Shown here: piece by piece, positions 43,843-52,654 of the stretch
How the letters are laid out: each line of letters opens with the position of its first letter
Position numbering within the stretch: position 1 is the first letter of the stretch
Assembly: GCF_030816915.1 (NCBI RefSeq)
Contig: NZ_JAUSYN010000002.1
Location: forward strand, 6,895,501 to 6,959,500
Direction of reading: 5' to 3'
DNA from: Streptomyces sp. B3I8
GTDB taxonomy: Bacteria; Actinomycetota; Actinomycetes; Streptomycetales; Streptomycetaceae
Length of the DNA stretch: 64,000 nt
Notes under the pieces: model-generated
The model's input: only the letters and a program-made list of their open reading frames with translations
Told to the model about the DNA's origin: nothing
The model's database searches: none
Translations under genes and position numbers: made by a program

Positions 43843-44931
43843 ATGGCGCAGGAAGTACGCGGCGTGATCGCACCCGGCAAGGACGAACCCGTCCGCATCG
43901 AGACGATCGTCGTGCCGGACCCCGGTCCGGGCGAGGTGGTGGTGGACATCCGGGCCTGCGGCGTCTGCCACACCGACCTGCACTACAAGCAGGGCGGCAT
44001 CAGCGACGACTACCCCTTCCTCCTCGGCCATGAAGCCTCCGGCGTCGTCGAGTCCGTCGGCCAGGGCGTCACCGACGTGGCGCCCGGCGACTTCGTGATC
44101 CTCAACTGGCGCGCGGTGTGCGGCCAGTGCCGCGCGTGTCTGCGCGGCCGCCCCTGGTACTGCTTCGACACCCACAACGCCAAGCAGAGGATGACCCTCG
44201 CCTCGACCGGCCAGGAGCTCTCCCCGGCCCTGGGCATCGGCGCCTTCGCCGACAAGACCCTCGTCGCCGCCGGCCAGTGCACCAAGGTCGACCCGGCGGT
44301 CGCCCCCGAGGTGGCAGGACTGCTCGGCTGCGGGGTCATGGCGGGCATCGGCGCCGCGATCAACACCGGCAACGTCGGCCGCGGCGACACCGTCGCCGTG
44401 ATCGGCTGCGGCGGCGTCGGCGACGCGGCGATCGCCGGGTCCCGCCTGGCGGGCGCCGCGAAGATCATCGCCGTCGACATCGACCCCCGCAAACTGGAGA
44501 AGGCGCGGACGCTGGGCGCCACCCACGTCGTCGACTCCCGTGAGAGCGACCCCGTCGAGGCGATCAGGGAGCTGACCGGCGGCTTCGGCGCCGATGTCGT
44601 CATCGAGGCGGTCGGCCGCCCGGAGACGTACCGGCAGGCCTTCTACGCCCGCGACCTGGCCGGCACCGTCGTCCTCGTCGGCGTGCCCACCCCCGAGATG
44701 AAGCTCGAACTGCCACTGCTCGACGTGTTCGGCCGCGGCGGCGCTCTGAAGTCCTCCTGGTACGGCGACTGCCTGCCCTCCCGCGACTTCCCCATGCTCA
44801 TCGACCTGCATCTGCAAGGCCGCCTGGACCTCGGCGCGTTCGTCACCGAGACGATCGCGCTCGACGGCGTCGAGGAGGCCTTCGAGCGGATGCACCACGG
44901 CGACGTGCTGCGCTCGGTGGTGACGCTCTGA
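43843..44931 (+). CDS. mscR: S-(hydroxymethyl)mycothiol dehydrogenase
   Basis: 362 aa, class III-like zinc alcohol dehydrogenase. Catalytic-zinc ligands in ACGVCHTDL (Cys42) and GHEASG, four-Cys structural zinc site [16 protein letters not shown], and NAD fold [16 protein letters not shown]. The N-terminus [12 protein letters not shown], the [21 protein letters not shown] segment and overall length fit the mycothiol-dependent formaldehyde dehydrogenase, which oxidises the formaldehyde-mycothiol adduct to S-formylmycothiol. Its stop overlaps the start of a metallo-beta-lactamase-fold gene, the same gene pair seen in mycobacteria. Serves formaldehyde and nitrosothiol detoxification. Confidence 0.9.
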   Translation: MAQEVRGVIAPGKDEPVRIETIVVPDPGPGEVVVDIRACGVCHTDLHYKQGGISDDYPFLLGHEASGVVESVGQGVTDVAPGDFVILNWRAVCGQCRACLRGRPWYCFDTHNAKQRMTLASTGQELSPALGIGAFADKTLVAAGQCTKVDPAVAPEVAGLLGCGVMAGIGAAINTGNVGRGDTVAVIGCGGVGDAAIAGSRLAGAAKIIAVDIDPRKLEKARTLGATHVVDSRESDPVEAIRELTGGFGADVVIEAVGRPETYRQAFYARDLAGTVVLVGVPTPEMKLELPLLDVFGRGGALKSSWYGDCLPSRDFPMLIDLHLQGRLDLGAFVTETIALDGVEEAFERMHHGDVLRSVVTL

Positions 44932-45560
44932 TGGCCGCGCGCATCGACCACCTCGTCACCTCCGGGCAGTTCAGCCTCGACGGCGGCACCTGGGACGTCG
45001 ACAACAACGTGTGGATCGTCGGCGACGACCACGAGGCCGTCGTCATCGACGCCGCGCACGACGCCGACGCGATCGTCGAGGCCCTCGGCGGCCGGCGGCT
45101 GCGGGCCATCGTCTGCACTCACGCCCACAACGACCACATCGACGCCGCGCCCGCCCTCGCCGAGCGCACCGGCGCCGTGATCTGGCTGCACCCCGACGAC
45201 CTGCCGTTGTGGAAGCAGACCCACCCCGACCGGCTGCCCGACCGGTGGCTGGACGACGGCCAGGTCCTGGAGGCCGCCGGCGCCGACCTCACCGTGCTGC
45301 ACACGCCCGGACACGCGCCGGGTGCGGTCTGCCTGTACGACCCCGCGCTCGGCACGGTCTTCACCGGCGACACCCTCTTCCAGGGCGGCCCGGGCGCCAC
45401 CGGCCGCTCGTACTCGCACTTCCCGACCATCGTTGACTCGATCCGGGACCGGCTGCTCACCCTGCCGCCCGAGACGGTGGTCCGCACCGGCCACGGCGAC
45501 ACCACCACGATCGGCGCCGAGGCCCCGCACCTCCAGGAGTGGATCGCCCGCGGCCACTGA
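44931..45560 (+). CDS. MBL-fold hydrolase paired with MscR
   Basis: 209 aa; ATG shares its A with the TGA of mscR, so translation is coupled. Metal motif THAHNDHIDAAP (HxHxDH) near 63, HTPGHAPG (third His) near 125, TGDTLFQGGPGATGRSY with the bridging Asp and RTGHGDTT with the last His: a glyoxalase-II-like binuclear site. Coupling to MscR suggests that it hydrolyses S-formylmycothiol or another mycothiol thioester; this is inferred from context and parallels glutathione systems. Confidence 0.88.
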   Translation: MAARIDHLVTSGQFSLDGGTWDVDNNVWIVGDDHEAVVIDAAHDADAIVEALGGRRLRAIVCTHAHNDHIDAAPALAERTGAVIWLHPDDLPLWKQTHPDRLPDRWLDDGQVLEAAGADLTVLHTPGHAPGAVCLYDPALGTVFTGDTLFQGGPGATGRSYSHFPTIVDSIRDRLLTLPPETVVRTGHGDTTTIGAEAPHLQEWIARGH

Positions 45561-45650
45561 TCCGCACCGGGCAGCGTGGCCGGCGATCCACGCCGGGCAC
45601 GCTGCCCGATGATCCGTGCCGGACACTGTGCCCGATGATCGGCACGGGGT
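45559..45650. repeat. Tandem 26-bp repeat, 3.5 copies
   Basis: Units begin GATCC(r)C at exactly 45559, 45585, 45611 and 45637. Sequence GATCCGTGCCGG-ACACTGTGCCCGAT varies at several positions per unit. It starts on the last bases of the MBL stop codon and fills the 102-nt gap before the SDR gene, where it must include that gene's leader. Confidence 0.88.
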
Positions 45651-45662
45651 ACGTTCGGGACC

Positions 45663-46460
45663 ATGACTGCGAGGCTCGCGGAACGGTTCGAGGGGTACGG
45701 CGCGCTGGTCACGGGCGCGGCACGGGGCATCGGGGCGGCCGTCGCCCGCCGGCTCGCGGAGGAGGGCGCCCGCGTCCTCGTCACCGACGTGGACGCGGCG
45801 GCGGCCGGGGAGACGGCCGCCGGGCTGCGCGCCGAGGGGCTGGCGGCCGAGGCGCACGGCTGCGACGTGGCGGACCGGGCGTCGGTGGAGGCCGCCGTCG
45901 CCCGTGCCGTCGAGGCGTTCGGTTCGCTCGACGTGCTGGTCAACAACGCCTACCACTGCAGCCCGGACGCCCCGCTGTTCGAGGACGAGTCCGACGGGAG
46001 CTGGGCTCTCGACCTCGACGTCACCCTCACCGGCGCCTACCGGTGCGCCCGGGCCGCGCTGCCGCACCTGGTGGCCTCCGGGCGCGGTGCCGTCGTCACC
46101 ATCGGCTCGGTCAACGGGTTGCAGGACTTCGGCAACCACGCCTACAGCGCCGCCAAAGCGGGCCTCGTCTCCCTGACCCGTACGCTCGCCGGGCACGCCG
46201 GACCGCGCGGGGTCCGCGTCAACCTGGTCGCGCCCGGCACCGTCCGCACCCCCGCCTGGGCGGACCGCCCCGCCGCCCTGGCCGCCGCCGCGGAGGTGTA
46301 CCCGCTGGGCCGGGTCGGCGAGCCCGAGGACATCGCGGCCGCCGTCGCCTTCCTCGCCTCCCGCGACGCGGCCTGGATCACCGGTACGACGCTGTGTGTG
46401 GACGGCGGCGTGACGGCGGTCAGCACGGGCTTCAAGGGGATCCGGCACCGGCTGTCCTGA
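45663..46460 (+). CDS. Short-chain dehydrogenase/reductase
   Basis: 265 aa. Classical SDR: VTGAARGIGAAVARRLA near 16, DVDAAAAG for NAD/NADP choice (Asp favours NAD), NNAY in place of NNAG, Ser of TIGSVNG, and catalytic Tyr-x3-Lys in HAYSAAKAG near 160; C-terminal ITGTTLCVDGGVTAV. Substrate unknown. It has its own leader with 26-bp repeats and may or may not be read with the mscR pair upstream. Confidence 0.9.
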   Translation: MTARLAERFEGYGALVTGAARGIGAAVARRLAEEGARVLVTDVDAAAAGETAAGLRAEGLAAEAHGCDVADRASVEAAVARAVEAFGSLDVLVNNAYHCSPDAPLFEDESDGSWALDLDVTLTGAYRCARAALPHLVASGRGAVVTIGSVNGLQDFGNHAYSAAKAGLVSLTRTLAGHAGPRGVRVNLVAPGTVRTPAWADRPAALAAAAEVYPLGRVGEPEDIAAAVAFLASRDAAWITGTTLCVDGGVTAVSTGFKGIRHRLS

Positions 46461-46605
46461 GCACGTTCCCGGCCGGTGCGCACCCCGTTCGCACCCGGTG
46501 TGCGAAGGCGTGCAACCGCCGGGCGCCCTCGCGTGTCTACCAGGGCGAGTCCGTACCGAACCGGAGGTACCGGGAGCGGGAGGACGGGGCAGGGGGAAAC
46601 GTGCC

Positions 46606-47325
46606 ATGGGGGACTTCCGGAGCGGCATCCGCAGCGGCATCGGCAGACGGACCGCCGTCGCGCTCGGCATCACCGGGCTGGTGACACCGCTCGCGCTCAC
46701 GCTCGGGGCCGCGCCCGCGACCGCCGCGAGCTGCACCACGTCGGCTGGGCCGTACCAGAAGAAGGTGGAGAAGTTCCTGGGCCGGCCGGCCGACGGCAGG
46801 CAGTCCGCCGCCGACTGCCAAGCGATCCGGGCCTTCCAGTCCAAGCACGGCATCACCCCCACCATCGGGTACGCGGGGCCCGTGACCTGGGGCGTCATGG
46901 ACCTCATGAACAAGCAGAAGGCCGTCGGCCACCACCCCAACAGCGCCGGCCGGTGCCCCGTCAACAAGGGGCGCATCGCCTGCGTCAACCTCACACTCCA
47001 GCTCAGCTGGATCCAGGACGGCAGCAGGCTCGTGTACGGTCCGGTCCCGGTGCGGACCGGACGCAACGGGTACGAGACCCGCACCGGCGCGAAGAAGATC
47101 TACTGGCGGCACATCGACCACGTGTCCTCGATCTACCACGTGGCGATGCCGTACAGCCAGTTCTTCGACGGCGGCGAGGCCTTCCACTCGGTCGGCGTCA
47201 GCATGTGGAACCCGCCGGGATCCCACGGCTGCGTCAACATGACGACGAAGGCCGCGAAGAAGTACTGGTCGCTGCTGAGGAACGGTGACGACGTCTACGT
47301 GTACGGGCGCAAGCCGGGCACGTGA
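46606..47325 (+). CDS. Secreted L,D-transpeptidase with peptidoglycan-binding domain
   Basis: 239 aa from ATG 46606 (AGGGGG nine bases upstream). Signal peptide ends near ATAAS (residue about 44). Next a peptidoglycan-binding helical domain (about 50-105, DCQAIRAFQSKHGI...GPVTWGVMD), then a YkuD domain with HSVGVSMWNPPGSHGCVNM near 210 containing the catalytic HGC. It forms 3-3 cross-links or anchors proteins to peptidoglycan outside the membrane. Single-gene unit. Confidence 0.92.
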   Translation: MGDFRSGIRSGIGRRTAVALGITGLVTPLALTLGAAPATAASCTTSAGPYQKKVEKFLGRPADGRQSAADCQAIRAFQSKHGITPTIGYAGPVTWGVMDLMNKQKAVGHHPNSAGRCPVNKGRIACVNLTLQLSWIQDGSRLVYGPVPVRTGRNGYETRTGAKKIYWRHIDHVSSIYHVAMPYSQFFDGGEAFHSVGVSMWNPPGSHGCVNMTTKAAKKYWSLLRNGDDVYVYGRKPGT

Positions 47326-47495
47326 GGTGTGCGCAGCACGTGCGGCGTGGGTGCGGTGCGCAGGAGGCGCGAGGAGTGACGTGCGCCACCTCCGCACCGG
47401 TGCTGAGCTGGGGTGATGAGCTTCACGCACCCAATTGCCGGATTGCGTCGCTTTGCTCACAACGGCTTCACGGGCGGACTCGTATGCTTCACGGC

Positions 47496-47669
47496 ATGTC
47501 CATCACTCCTGAACCGGCCGTCGAAAGGTCGCCCGACGAGGTAAACGACGAGATTCGCGCGCTCTGGCGCCGGTCGGGCGGCACGCTGACCGGAGAGCAG
47601 CGCGAGGAGTACCAGCGGCTCGTCATGGAATGGGCGACCGCGGTGCCGCAGCCGCGTCGCGCGGCCTGA
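47496..47669 (+). CDS. Small hypothetical protein (57 aa)
   Basis: MSITPEPAVERSPDEVNDEI then a helix IRALWRRSGGTLTGEQREEY and QRLVMEWATAVPQPRRAA. The chain is mostly charged helix with Trp residues at regular places; codon use is normal for the genome. Resembles short proteins common in Streptomyces genomes, function unknown. An ATG four codons earlier is possible. Convergent with the protease gene, 60 nt away. Confidence 0.6.
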   Translation: MSITPEPAVERSPDEVNDEIRALWRRSGGTLTGEQREEYQRLVMEWATAVPQPRRAA

Positions 47670-47729
47670 CTCCCGGCCCCCGGCCCGCCCCCGTCGGCGT
47701 GCGGCTCGCCCCCGGCTCTGCCCCGGGGC

Positions 47730-49127
47730 TCAGCTCCAGGTGCGGGCGTACTGTCTGCGGTACGCCTCACGGTCCCGCTCCGAGCGGATGTACCGCGCCG
47801 CCACCCACAACACCATGCTCCCCGCGACGACCAGCAGCCCCGGGCCCACCGTCCCCGGATCGGTGAGCCGGGCGGTGAACGAGCGGGCCGCCTCCGAGCC
47901 GACCTGCTCGACCGCGCCGGGCTTCGCCGACCCGGGCGCGACCATCGCCCCCCGGGAAGCGGACGCGGACGGCTGTGCCGCACCGGCCGCGGCCGACGAC
48001 GGCGTCCCGCCGGAACCGTCCCCCGCCAGCCGCACACCCAACGCGCTCATCGCCGCCCGCAGCGGCTGGAAGAACGTCGTCCCCCCGCTCGTGCAGTCCC
48101 CGCTGCCCCCCGACGTGACACCCAGCGCCAGCCCGTCGGAGAACAACGGCCCCCCGCTGTCGCCCGGTTCCGCGCACACGTCCGTCTCGATGAGCCCGGT
48201 CACCGTCCCCTCGGGATAGTTGACCGTCGCGTCCAGCCCGGTCACCGTGCCGTCGTGCAGCCCGCTCGTGCTGCCGCTGCGGAACACCCGCTGGCCCACG
48301 GCCGCGTCACCCGCCGAGGCGATGCGGACGCCCTTCCCGTCGCCGATGGCGACCACGTTGGCGTCCGCGCCGGCCGACTGCCCGTTGTCGTACCGGATGA
48401 GGGAGAAGTCGTTGCCGGGAAAGCGGGAGGACACCGTCTGGCCGAACTCGGTCGCACCCCCGTCGTCGCCGAACCACACCGCGCCCTTCGGGCCGCAGTG
48501 GCCGGCGGTGAGGATGAACCTGCTCTGCCCGTCGGTCACGTTGTAGCCGGCCGAACAGCGGCCGCCCGTCGAGAACATGGGCTGCGCCCCGTTCAACCGG
48601 GTGGTGAACCTCGTCTTCGTCCGCTCCATCCGTACCCTGCCGCCCATGCCGTCGGCGAGCCGCGTCAGCCGTGACCAGTCGCCGGCCGAGACCGTGGGGT
48701 CCGCCCGCACGACGACCTCGTTGGTCAGGTAGTCCACGGACCAGGCGGTGCCCGCGACCCGGGGCGCGGCGCGCAGGCTCTTCGTGGCGGACCGCAGTTC
48801 GTCCATGCTGTGCCGCACCACCTTGGCGCGGGCCCCGGCCGCCTGCACCGTCCCGGCCGCGTCCCGGTCGGTCACGGCCACCACCGGGCGGCCGTCGGCT
48901 CCGATCCAGGTGCCGGCGGTACGGCCGGTGCCGAGCCGGGAGACGAGCCCGGCGCCCCGCGCGGCGGCGGACTCGACGGAACCCGTGGCGTGCGCGCCGG
49001 ACGACGGCGTGCCGCCGGCCGGTTCCGTGGCCATGGCCTGGGTGACCATCAGGCCGCCCAGAAGAATTCCTCCGACGGCCGACAGCCGTATCCCGCGTCG
49101 GACGATCCGTCGTCGTGCGTGCCTCAT
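47730..49127 (-). CDS. Streptogrisin-like serine protease with C-terminal membrane anchor
   Basis: 465 aa from ATG 49127 (GGGAG six bases upstream). N-terminal signal sequence (RRIVRRGIRLSAVGGILLGGLMVTQA), propeptide to about residue 170, catalytic domain with TAGHCG, FSLIRYD and EPGDSGGPLF. After a Ser/Ala/Gly/Pro linker (about 370-425) a single helix (VGPGLLVVAGSMVLWVAARY) and a basic tail (RSERDREAYRRQYARTWS) predict a C-terminal membrane anchor with the tail in the cytoplasm. Catalytic-domain sequence is clearly related to the protease at 21.7 kb, which instead ends in soluble repeats. The active site should face outward. Confidence 0.92.
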   Translation of the reverse strand: MRHARRRIVRRGIRLSAVGGILLGGLMVTQAMATEPAGGTPSSGAHATGSVESAAARGAGLVSRLGTGRTAGTWIGADGRPVVAVTDRDAAGTVQAAGARAKVVRHSMDELRSATKSLRAAPRVAGTAWSVDYLTNEVVVRADPTVSAGDWSRLTRLADGMGGRVRMERTKTRFTTRLNGAQPMFSTGGRCSAGYNVTDGQSRFILTAGHCGPKGAVWFGDDGGATEFGQTVSSRFPGNDFSLIRYDNGQSAGADANVVAIGDGKGVRIASAGDAAVGQRVFRSGSTSGLHDGTVTGLDATVNYPEGTVTGLIETDVCAEPGDSGGPLFSDGLALGVTSGGSGDCTSGGTTFFQPLRAAMSALGVRLAGDGSGGTPSSAAAGAAQPSASASRGAMVAPGSAKPGAVEQVGSEAARSFTARLTDPGTVGPGLLVVAGSMVLWVAARYIRSERDREAYRRQYARTWS

Positions 49128-49298
49128 GCAGGGCTCCCGAACCACTGAACACCGCCGGCGGGCCACCACCGCACGGAGCGTCCCGATCGTCGGACGCCGT
49201 CCCTCCATACGTGCGCCCGTACGCCCGCGTTCAGCGCGGTGCGGCGGGGACCCCGCCGCTTCCCGCCGGCCGCTTCCCGCAGCACGCGGCGGGAGGGC

Positions 49299-49441
49299 TC
49301 AGCGGGGCAGGAGGCTGCGTTCGCCGCCGTCGGCGGTGAGGATCGCCCCGTGGACGTAGCTGCTCGCGGGGGAGGCGAGGAACGCGACGGCCTCCGCGCC
49401 CCGGGCCCCCGCGAGCCTCCCGGACGCCGCAGGGCCTCCGG
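49299..49441 (-). pseudogene. C-terminal remnant of a short-chain dehydrogenase
   Basis: The minus strand reads, in one frame to a TGA at 49301-49299, ...GAEAVAFLASPASSYVHGAI then LTADGGERSLLPR. This is the last helix and C-terminal strand of a classical SDR (A-V-A-F-L-A-S-P-x-S-S-Y-V-x-G-x-x-L-x-x-D-G-G). Sequence before it does not continue the SDR fold (no Rossmann motif or Y-x3-K), and runs into the stop of the MBL gene. Only about 45 codons survive. Too short for a normal annotation threshold. Confidence 0.8.
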
Positions 49442-50287
49442 TCACCGCACCACCGGAGCCGCCGACCCGGCCGTCACCCGCGCCCGCTGCCCGTGCCGGC
49501 AGTGCACCAGACGTTCGCCGAGGCCCACCCGGTCGACCTCGGCGAGGAACGCCTCCAGCGGGGAACGCATCACCGTGTAGTCGCCGTAGTGCACCGGCAG
49601 GATCAGCCGGGGGGCCAGACGGCGGGCCAGCTCCGCGCCCTGCGCGCCGTCCATGGTCACCACGAAGCCGCCGGGCAGCGTGGTGCCGCCGAGATGCAGT
49701 ACGGCCAGGTCGGCGGCGGGGAAGCGGCGGGCGATCTCGTCCAGACCGTCGTACGGGAGCGTGTCGCCGGAGAGGTACAGCCGCAGCCGTACGGGACCGC
49801 CCTCGGGGCCGAACTCCAGCATGCTGCCCATCACCGGGGGCAGCAGCCCCCGCAGCACCGCCTGCCCCGCGTGCCGGCCGGGCAGCGAGGTGATCCGCAC
49901 CTGGACGCCGCCCCGCCGCAGCACGCAGTCCTGCCAGGTCCGCAGCCCCGCCGCCTGCCGGAAACCGTGCAGGACGTGCAGCCGGCGGGCCGCGTGCGGG
50001 GTGGTCACGATGCGCAGCGAGGGGTCCAGGCCCCGCCGGACCCTGCGGTCCCAGTGGTCGCCGTGCAGATGGGACAGGACGACGCCGTCCAGGGGCGGCA
50101 GTTCCTCGATGCCGAGGGCAGGTTCGGTGAGGCGCCGGCTGACCAGCCCGTAGCCGAGGTGCGCGTACTCGCCGCGGTGCAGGAAGTTGGGGTCGGTGAG
50201 CAGGGTCAGCGCGCCGTAGCGCAGCAGGACGGTCGCATTGCCGACGAAGTGGAGGTCGAGCGGCTCGTCGTCCGTGGTCCGGGCCAT
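49442..50287 (-). CDS. MBL-fold metallohydrolase
   Basis: 281 aa. HFVGNATVLLRYGALTLLTDPNF at the N-terminus, VVLSHLHGDHWD (HxHxDH) near 72, SGDTLPYDG with the Asp and LPVHYGDY with the late His. The layout is that of the UlaG/NAPE-PLD-like branch (DUF-type, beta-lactamase_2), acting on phosphodiesters or lactones. No substrate can be assigned. Followed on the same strand by the SDR remnant. Confidence 0.87.
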   Translation of the reverse strand: MARTTDDEPLDLHFVGNATVLLRYGALTLLTDPNFLHRGEYAHLGYGLVSRRLTEPALGIEELPPLDGVVLSHLHGDHWDRRVRRGLDPSLRIVTTPHAARRLHVLHGFRQAAGLRTWQDCVLRRGGVQVRITSLPGRHAGQAVLRGLLPPVMGSMLEFGPEGGPVRLRLYLSGDTLPYDGLDEIARRFPAADLAVLHLGGTTLPGGFVVTMDGAQGAELARRLAPRLILPVHYGDYTVMRSPLEAFLAEVDRVGLGERLVHCRHGQRARVTAGSAAPVVR

Positions 50288-50565
50288 GGCGGTCCCTGTC
50301 CGACGGGACCGGGGGAGCGGCCCGTCTGTCGTGTTCCGTGTGGGGGCTTCACGGCGGGAGCGCCGCGGGGCCCACCGCCTCGCAGCCTGCGAGCCTGCTG
50401 AGTACCCGCCCGCCCGGGGCGTACGCGGGAGCGCGGGGCGCGCACCCGCGTTGCGCGCCCGTATGCGCCGCGAGGCGCCGGCGGATGAACCGCGAGGCGT
50501 GCGCGCACGTATCCCTCACCGGACATGGCGCACGGCCCAGGGAAGGCGCACGGAAGGAGAACGGC

Positions 50566-51422
50566 GTGCCGACACCGACCGACCCCCCCGAAACCGGCGG
50601 ACAGCCCGCGCGGCGCCGGGTGGTGGAACCGACGTACGTCATGCGCCGCCGCCGTACGGAGGCGCTGGCGGACCTGGTACGGGAGTACCGGGAGAGCCGC
50701 GACAGTCGGGAGAGCAAGGACAGCCGGGAGGGCTGGGGCGACCGGAGCGCCGGCCGGGGTACGGAGCCCGAGCCGGAGTACGAGGCGGTCCTCCTCGATG
50801 ACCCCCGGCGCGGCGAGGCTCCCGTCACCGACCTCGCCACCGAGGAGATGCCCCCGGTCACGGCGCCCCTGCGGCCACCGGGCGCGAACCCGGGCCCGGG
50901 CGTGGGTCCGGGCCCGGGCGTGGGTCCGCGCGCGTCGCGTCGTGCCCGCGCGTCGCGTCGTGCCCGCGCGGTGCGAAGGGCCGAGGGTCCGGCGGAAGGG
51001 GCCGGGTTCACGGGGCGGCGAGCCGCCGCCGTCGTCATCGGAGTGGCCGCCGCCCTCGTCGGGTTCGGCGCCGCGCTCGTCGTACCCGGCGTCGGCGGTC
51101 CCGACGCCGCCCAGCGGGCCGGGGCGCCGTCCGCGCCGCCCGCCACCGGCGTCGCCGCCTCGCCCGCGGACACCTCCGGCACCGACCCGGACGGCGCCGG
51201 CACGCTGCGCGAGGGGGACAGCGGGCCCGCCGTGAGCGAACTGCAGCAGCGGCTGCGGCGCATCCCCGACGTGTACCGGGACGGCGCCACCGCGGTCGCT
51301 ACGACGCCGTGCTGCGCGCGGCCGTCGCACGGTTCCAGCTCTGGTACGGCATCAGAGGCGACGAGAGCGGTGTCTACGGCAACGACACGCGCCGCGACCT
51401 GGAGTCCCGCACCGTGCGGTGA
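50566..51422 (+). pseudogene. Membrane protein with peptidoglycan-binding domain, frameshifted
   Basis: From GTG 50566 (GGAAGGA upstream) the frame encodes a polar/charged N-terminal region, 18-nt direct repeats giving GPGPGV and RASRRA units, a membrane helix (AAAVVIGVAAALVGFGAALVV), a Ala/Pro/Thr linker and the start of a peptidoglycan-binding domain (LREGDSGPAVSELQQRLRRI PDVYRDG). At about 51291 the homology jumps to another frame, GRYDAVLRAAVARFQLWYGI then RGDESGVYGNDTRRDLESRT and a stop at 51420-51422. Restoring one missing base (ACCG-a-CGGTCGCTAC) gives a complete domain. Either a real single-base deletion or a sequencing error. The unshifted frame runs on to 51852 as nonsense. Confidence 0.75.
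50899..50966 (+). repeat. Two adjacent pairs of 18-nt coding repeats
   Basis: GGCCCGGGCGTGGGTCCG occurs twice, then CGCGCGTCGCGTCGTGCC twice, within the frameshifted membrane-protein gene. They encode GPGVGP and RASRRA pairs ahead of the membrane helix, where positive charge would keep the N-terminus inside. Confidence 0.8.
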
Positions 51423-51498
51423 CCCCCGACGGCGGACACGGGCCGGCGTGCGGAGGCCGCTCACCTCCACGCCGTACGCCGCCCGGGCCCGCCCACCG

Positions 51499-51541
51499 CA
51501 ACGGGCGTGCCGCGCATCTCCCGCACGCGGCACGCCCGTTG
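51499..51541. terminator. Perfect 16-bp hairpin between convergent genes
   Basis: Left arm CAACGGGCGTGCCGCG (51499-51514), 11-nt loop, right arm CGCGGCACGCCCGTTG (51526-51541). It ends 1 nt before the stop of the minus-strand kinase and 77 nt after the peptidoglycan-binding gene. Bidirectional terminator. Confidence 0.92.
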
Positions 51542-51542
51542 C

Positions 51543-52253
51543 CTACTCCGTTTCCGTGCGCGAGCGCGCGAGGGCCGACGGGACCGGCAGAGCCGACGGG
51601 ACCGGCCGGGGCGGCAGGACCGGTTCCGGGACGATCAGGTCCGCCCGGTCGCGGGTCGTGGCGATCAACTCGGCGTTGCGCCGGTCGGTGCCCAGGGTCC
51701 AGGCGACCGCCGCCTCGTGGTCCTTGCCGAACTGCTCGTGCCGGGCGATCAACCGCTCGACGCGCGCCTCCTCGTCACGGGGCTCGCAGTACCAGACCTC
51801 GTCCAGCGAAGGACGTACGCGGGCCCAGGCGCCGGTGGTGAGGAGGAGGTAGTTGCCCTCGGTGACCACCAGCCGGGCGGTGGGCGGTACCGGGATGGTG
51901 CCGGCGATCGGCTGTTCGAGGTCACGTTCGAAACCGGGCGCGTAGACCGTGCCGTCCTCCTCGGGGTCCTTCAGCCGGCGCAACAGTGCCGCGTAGCCGG
52001 CGGCGTCGAAGGTGTCGGGCGCGCCCTTGCGTTCGAGGCGGCCGAGCCGGTCGAGTTCGACGTCGGCGAGGTGGAAACCGTCCATGGGGACATGGGCGGC
52101 CGGCGGTGGACCGGGAGCGGCGTTGAGGGCGTGGACGAGGTGCTCGGCGAGGGTGGTCTTGCCGGAGGCGGGGGCGCCGGTGAGCCCGAGGATCGCCCGG
52201 GAGCCCGGACGGAGCAGGGCCGAGGCCCGCCGCAGGAGGTCGTCGAAGGTCAC
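51543..52253 (-). CDS. P-loop nucleoside/nucleotide kinase-like protein
   Basis: 236 aa from GTG 52253 (GAGGAG about 10 nt upstream; a start six codons earlier is possible). Walker A LTGAPASGKTTLAEHL near 28, HVPMDGFHLAD with the substrate-binding Asp-Gly-Phe-His of the uridine-kinase/pantothenate-kinase/phosphoribulokinase family, VTEGNYLLL near 136 and lid ARVERLIARHEQFGKD. It phosphorylates a nucleoside, pantothenate-like or sugar substrate; resembles YFH7-type fructose/uridine kinases. Substrate not defined. Ends at a strong terminator. Confidence 0.88.
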   Translation of the reverse strand: MTFDDLLRRASALLRPGSRAILGLTGAPASGKTTLAEHLVHALNAAPGPPPAAHVPMDGFHLADVELDRLGRLERKGAPDTFDAAGYAALLRRLKDPEEDGTVYAPGFERDLEQPIAGTIPVPPTARLVVTEGNYLLLTTGAWARVRPSLDEVWYCEPRDEEARVERLIARHEQFGKDHEAAVAWTLGTDRRNAELIATTRDRADLIVPEPVLPPRPVPSALPVPSALARSRTETE

Positions 52254-52380
52254 GCCCCCTATTCTCCTCACCCCGGATTCCTCTCATCCCGGGCCGCCTT
52301 CACCCGTCCCGTCCTCCTCGGGCCTCACCTCACCGTTCCCCCAGGGCCTCACCGGCCTCACCGGCGGCCTCCACCGGGTT

Positions 52381-52557
52381 TCACCGGGCTCCCGGCGTCA
52401 GGATCTCGTCCAGCACCTTGCCCACCGTCTCGTAGACGACGGCCCGTACCGCCCCTTCCTCCCCGCGTCCCCGCCACGCCCGCTCCTGCTCCTGCGCCCA
52501 TCTCCGCGCCCGCTGAATTCTCCGCAGCAACTCGTCCGAGTCCACGACATCGCTCAT
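52381..52557 (-). CDS. Small hypothetical protein (58 aa)
   Basis: MSDVVDSDELLRRIQRARRW AQEQERAWRGRGEEGAVRAV VYETVGKVLDEILTPGAR. A single long amphipathic helix with an Arg/Trp-rich middle, then a second short helix. Composition and codon use look genuine, and it sits in a 400-nt space otherwise empty of genes. Function unknown. Divergent from the phosphoglucomutase gene. Confidence 0.6.
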   Translation of the reverse strand: MSDVVDSDELLRRIQRARRWAQEQERAWRGRGEEGAVRAVVYETVGKVLDEILTPGAR

Positions 52558-52654
52558 GCGTTCCGGGTACCCCCGCCACGCCGGGGAATGTGGCGCTCGA
52601 CACAGACCCCGGTGCCGCCCCCTGTTTCCGCGCGGCGGGGGGAAGCTGTCCCGT

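Noticed and set aside
45559..45650. 26-bp repeats considered as a CRISPR array
   Set aside because: Units are contiguous without spacers and diverge from one another.
50566..51852. The 504-aa unshifted frame through the peptidoglycan-binding gene and beyond
   Set aside because: After about 51291 the sequence has no domain pattern, and it runs through a terminator and into the antisense of the kinase.
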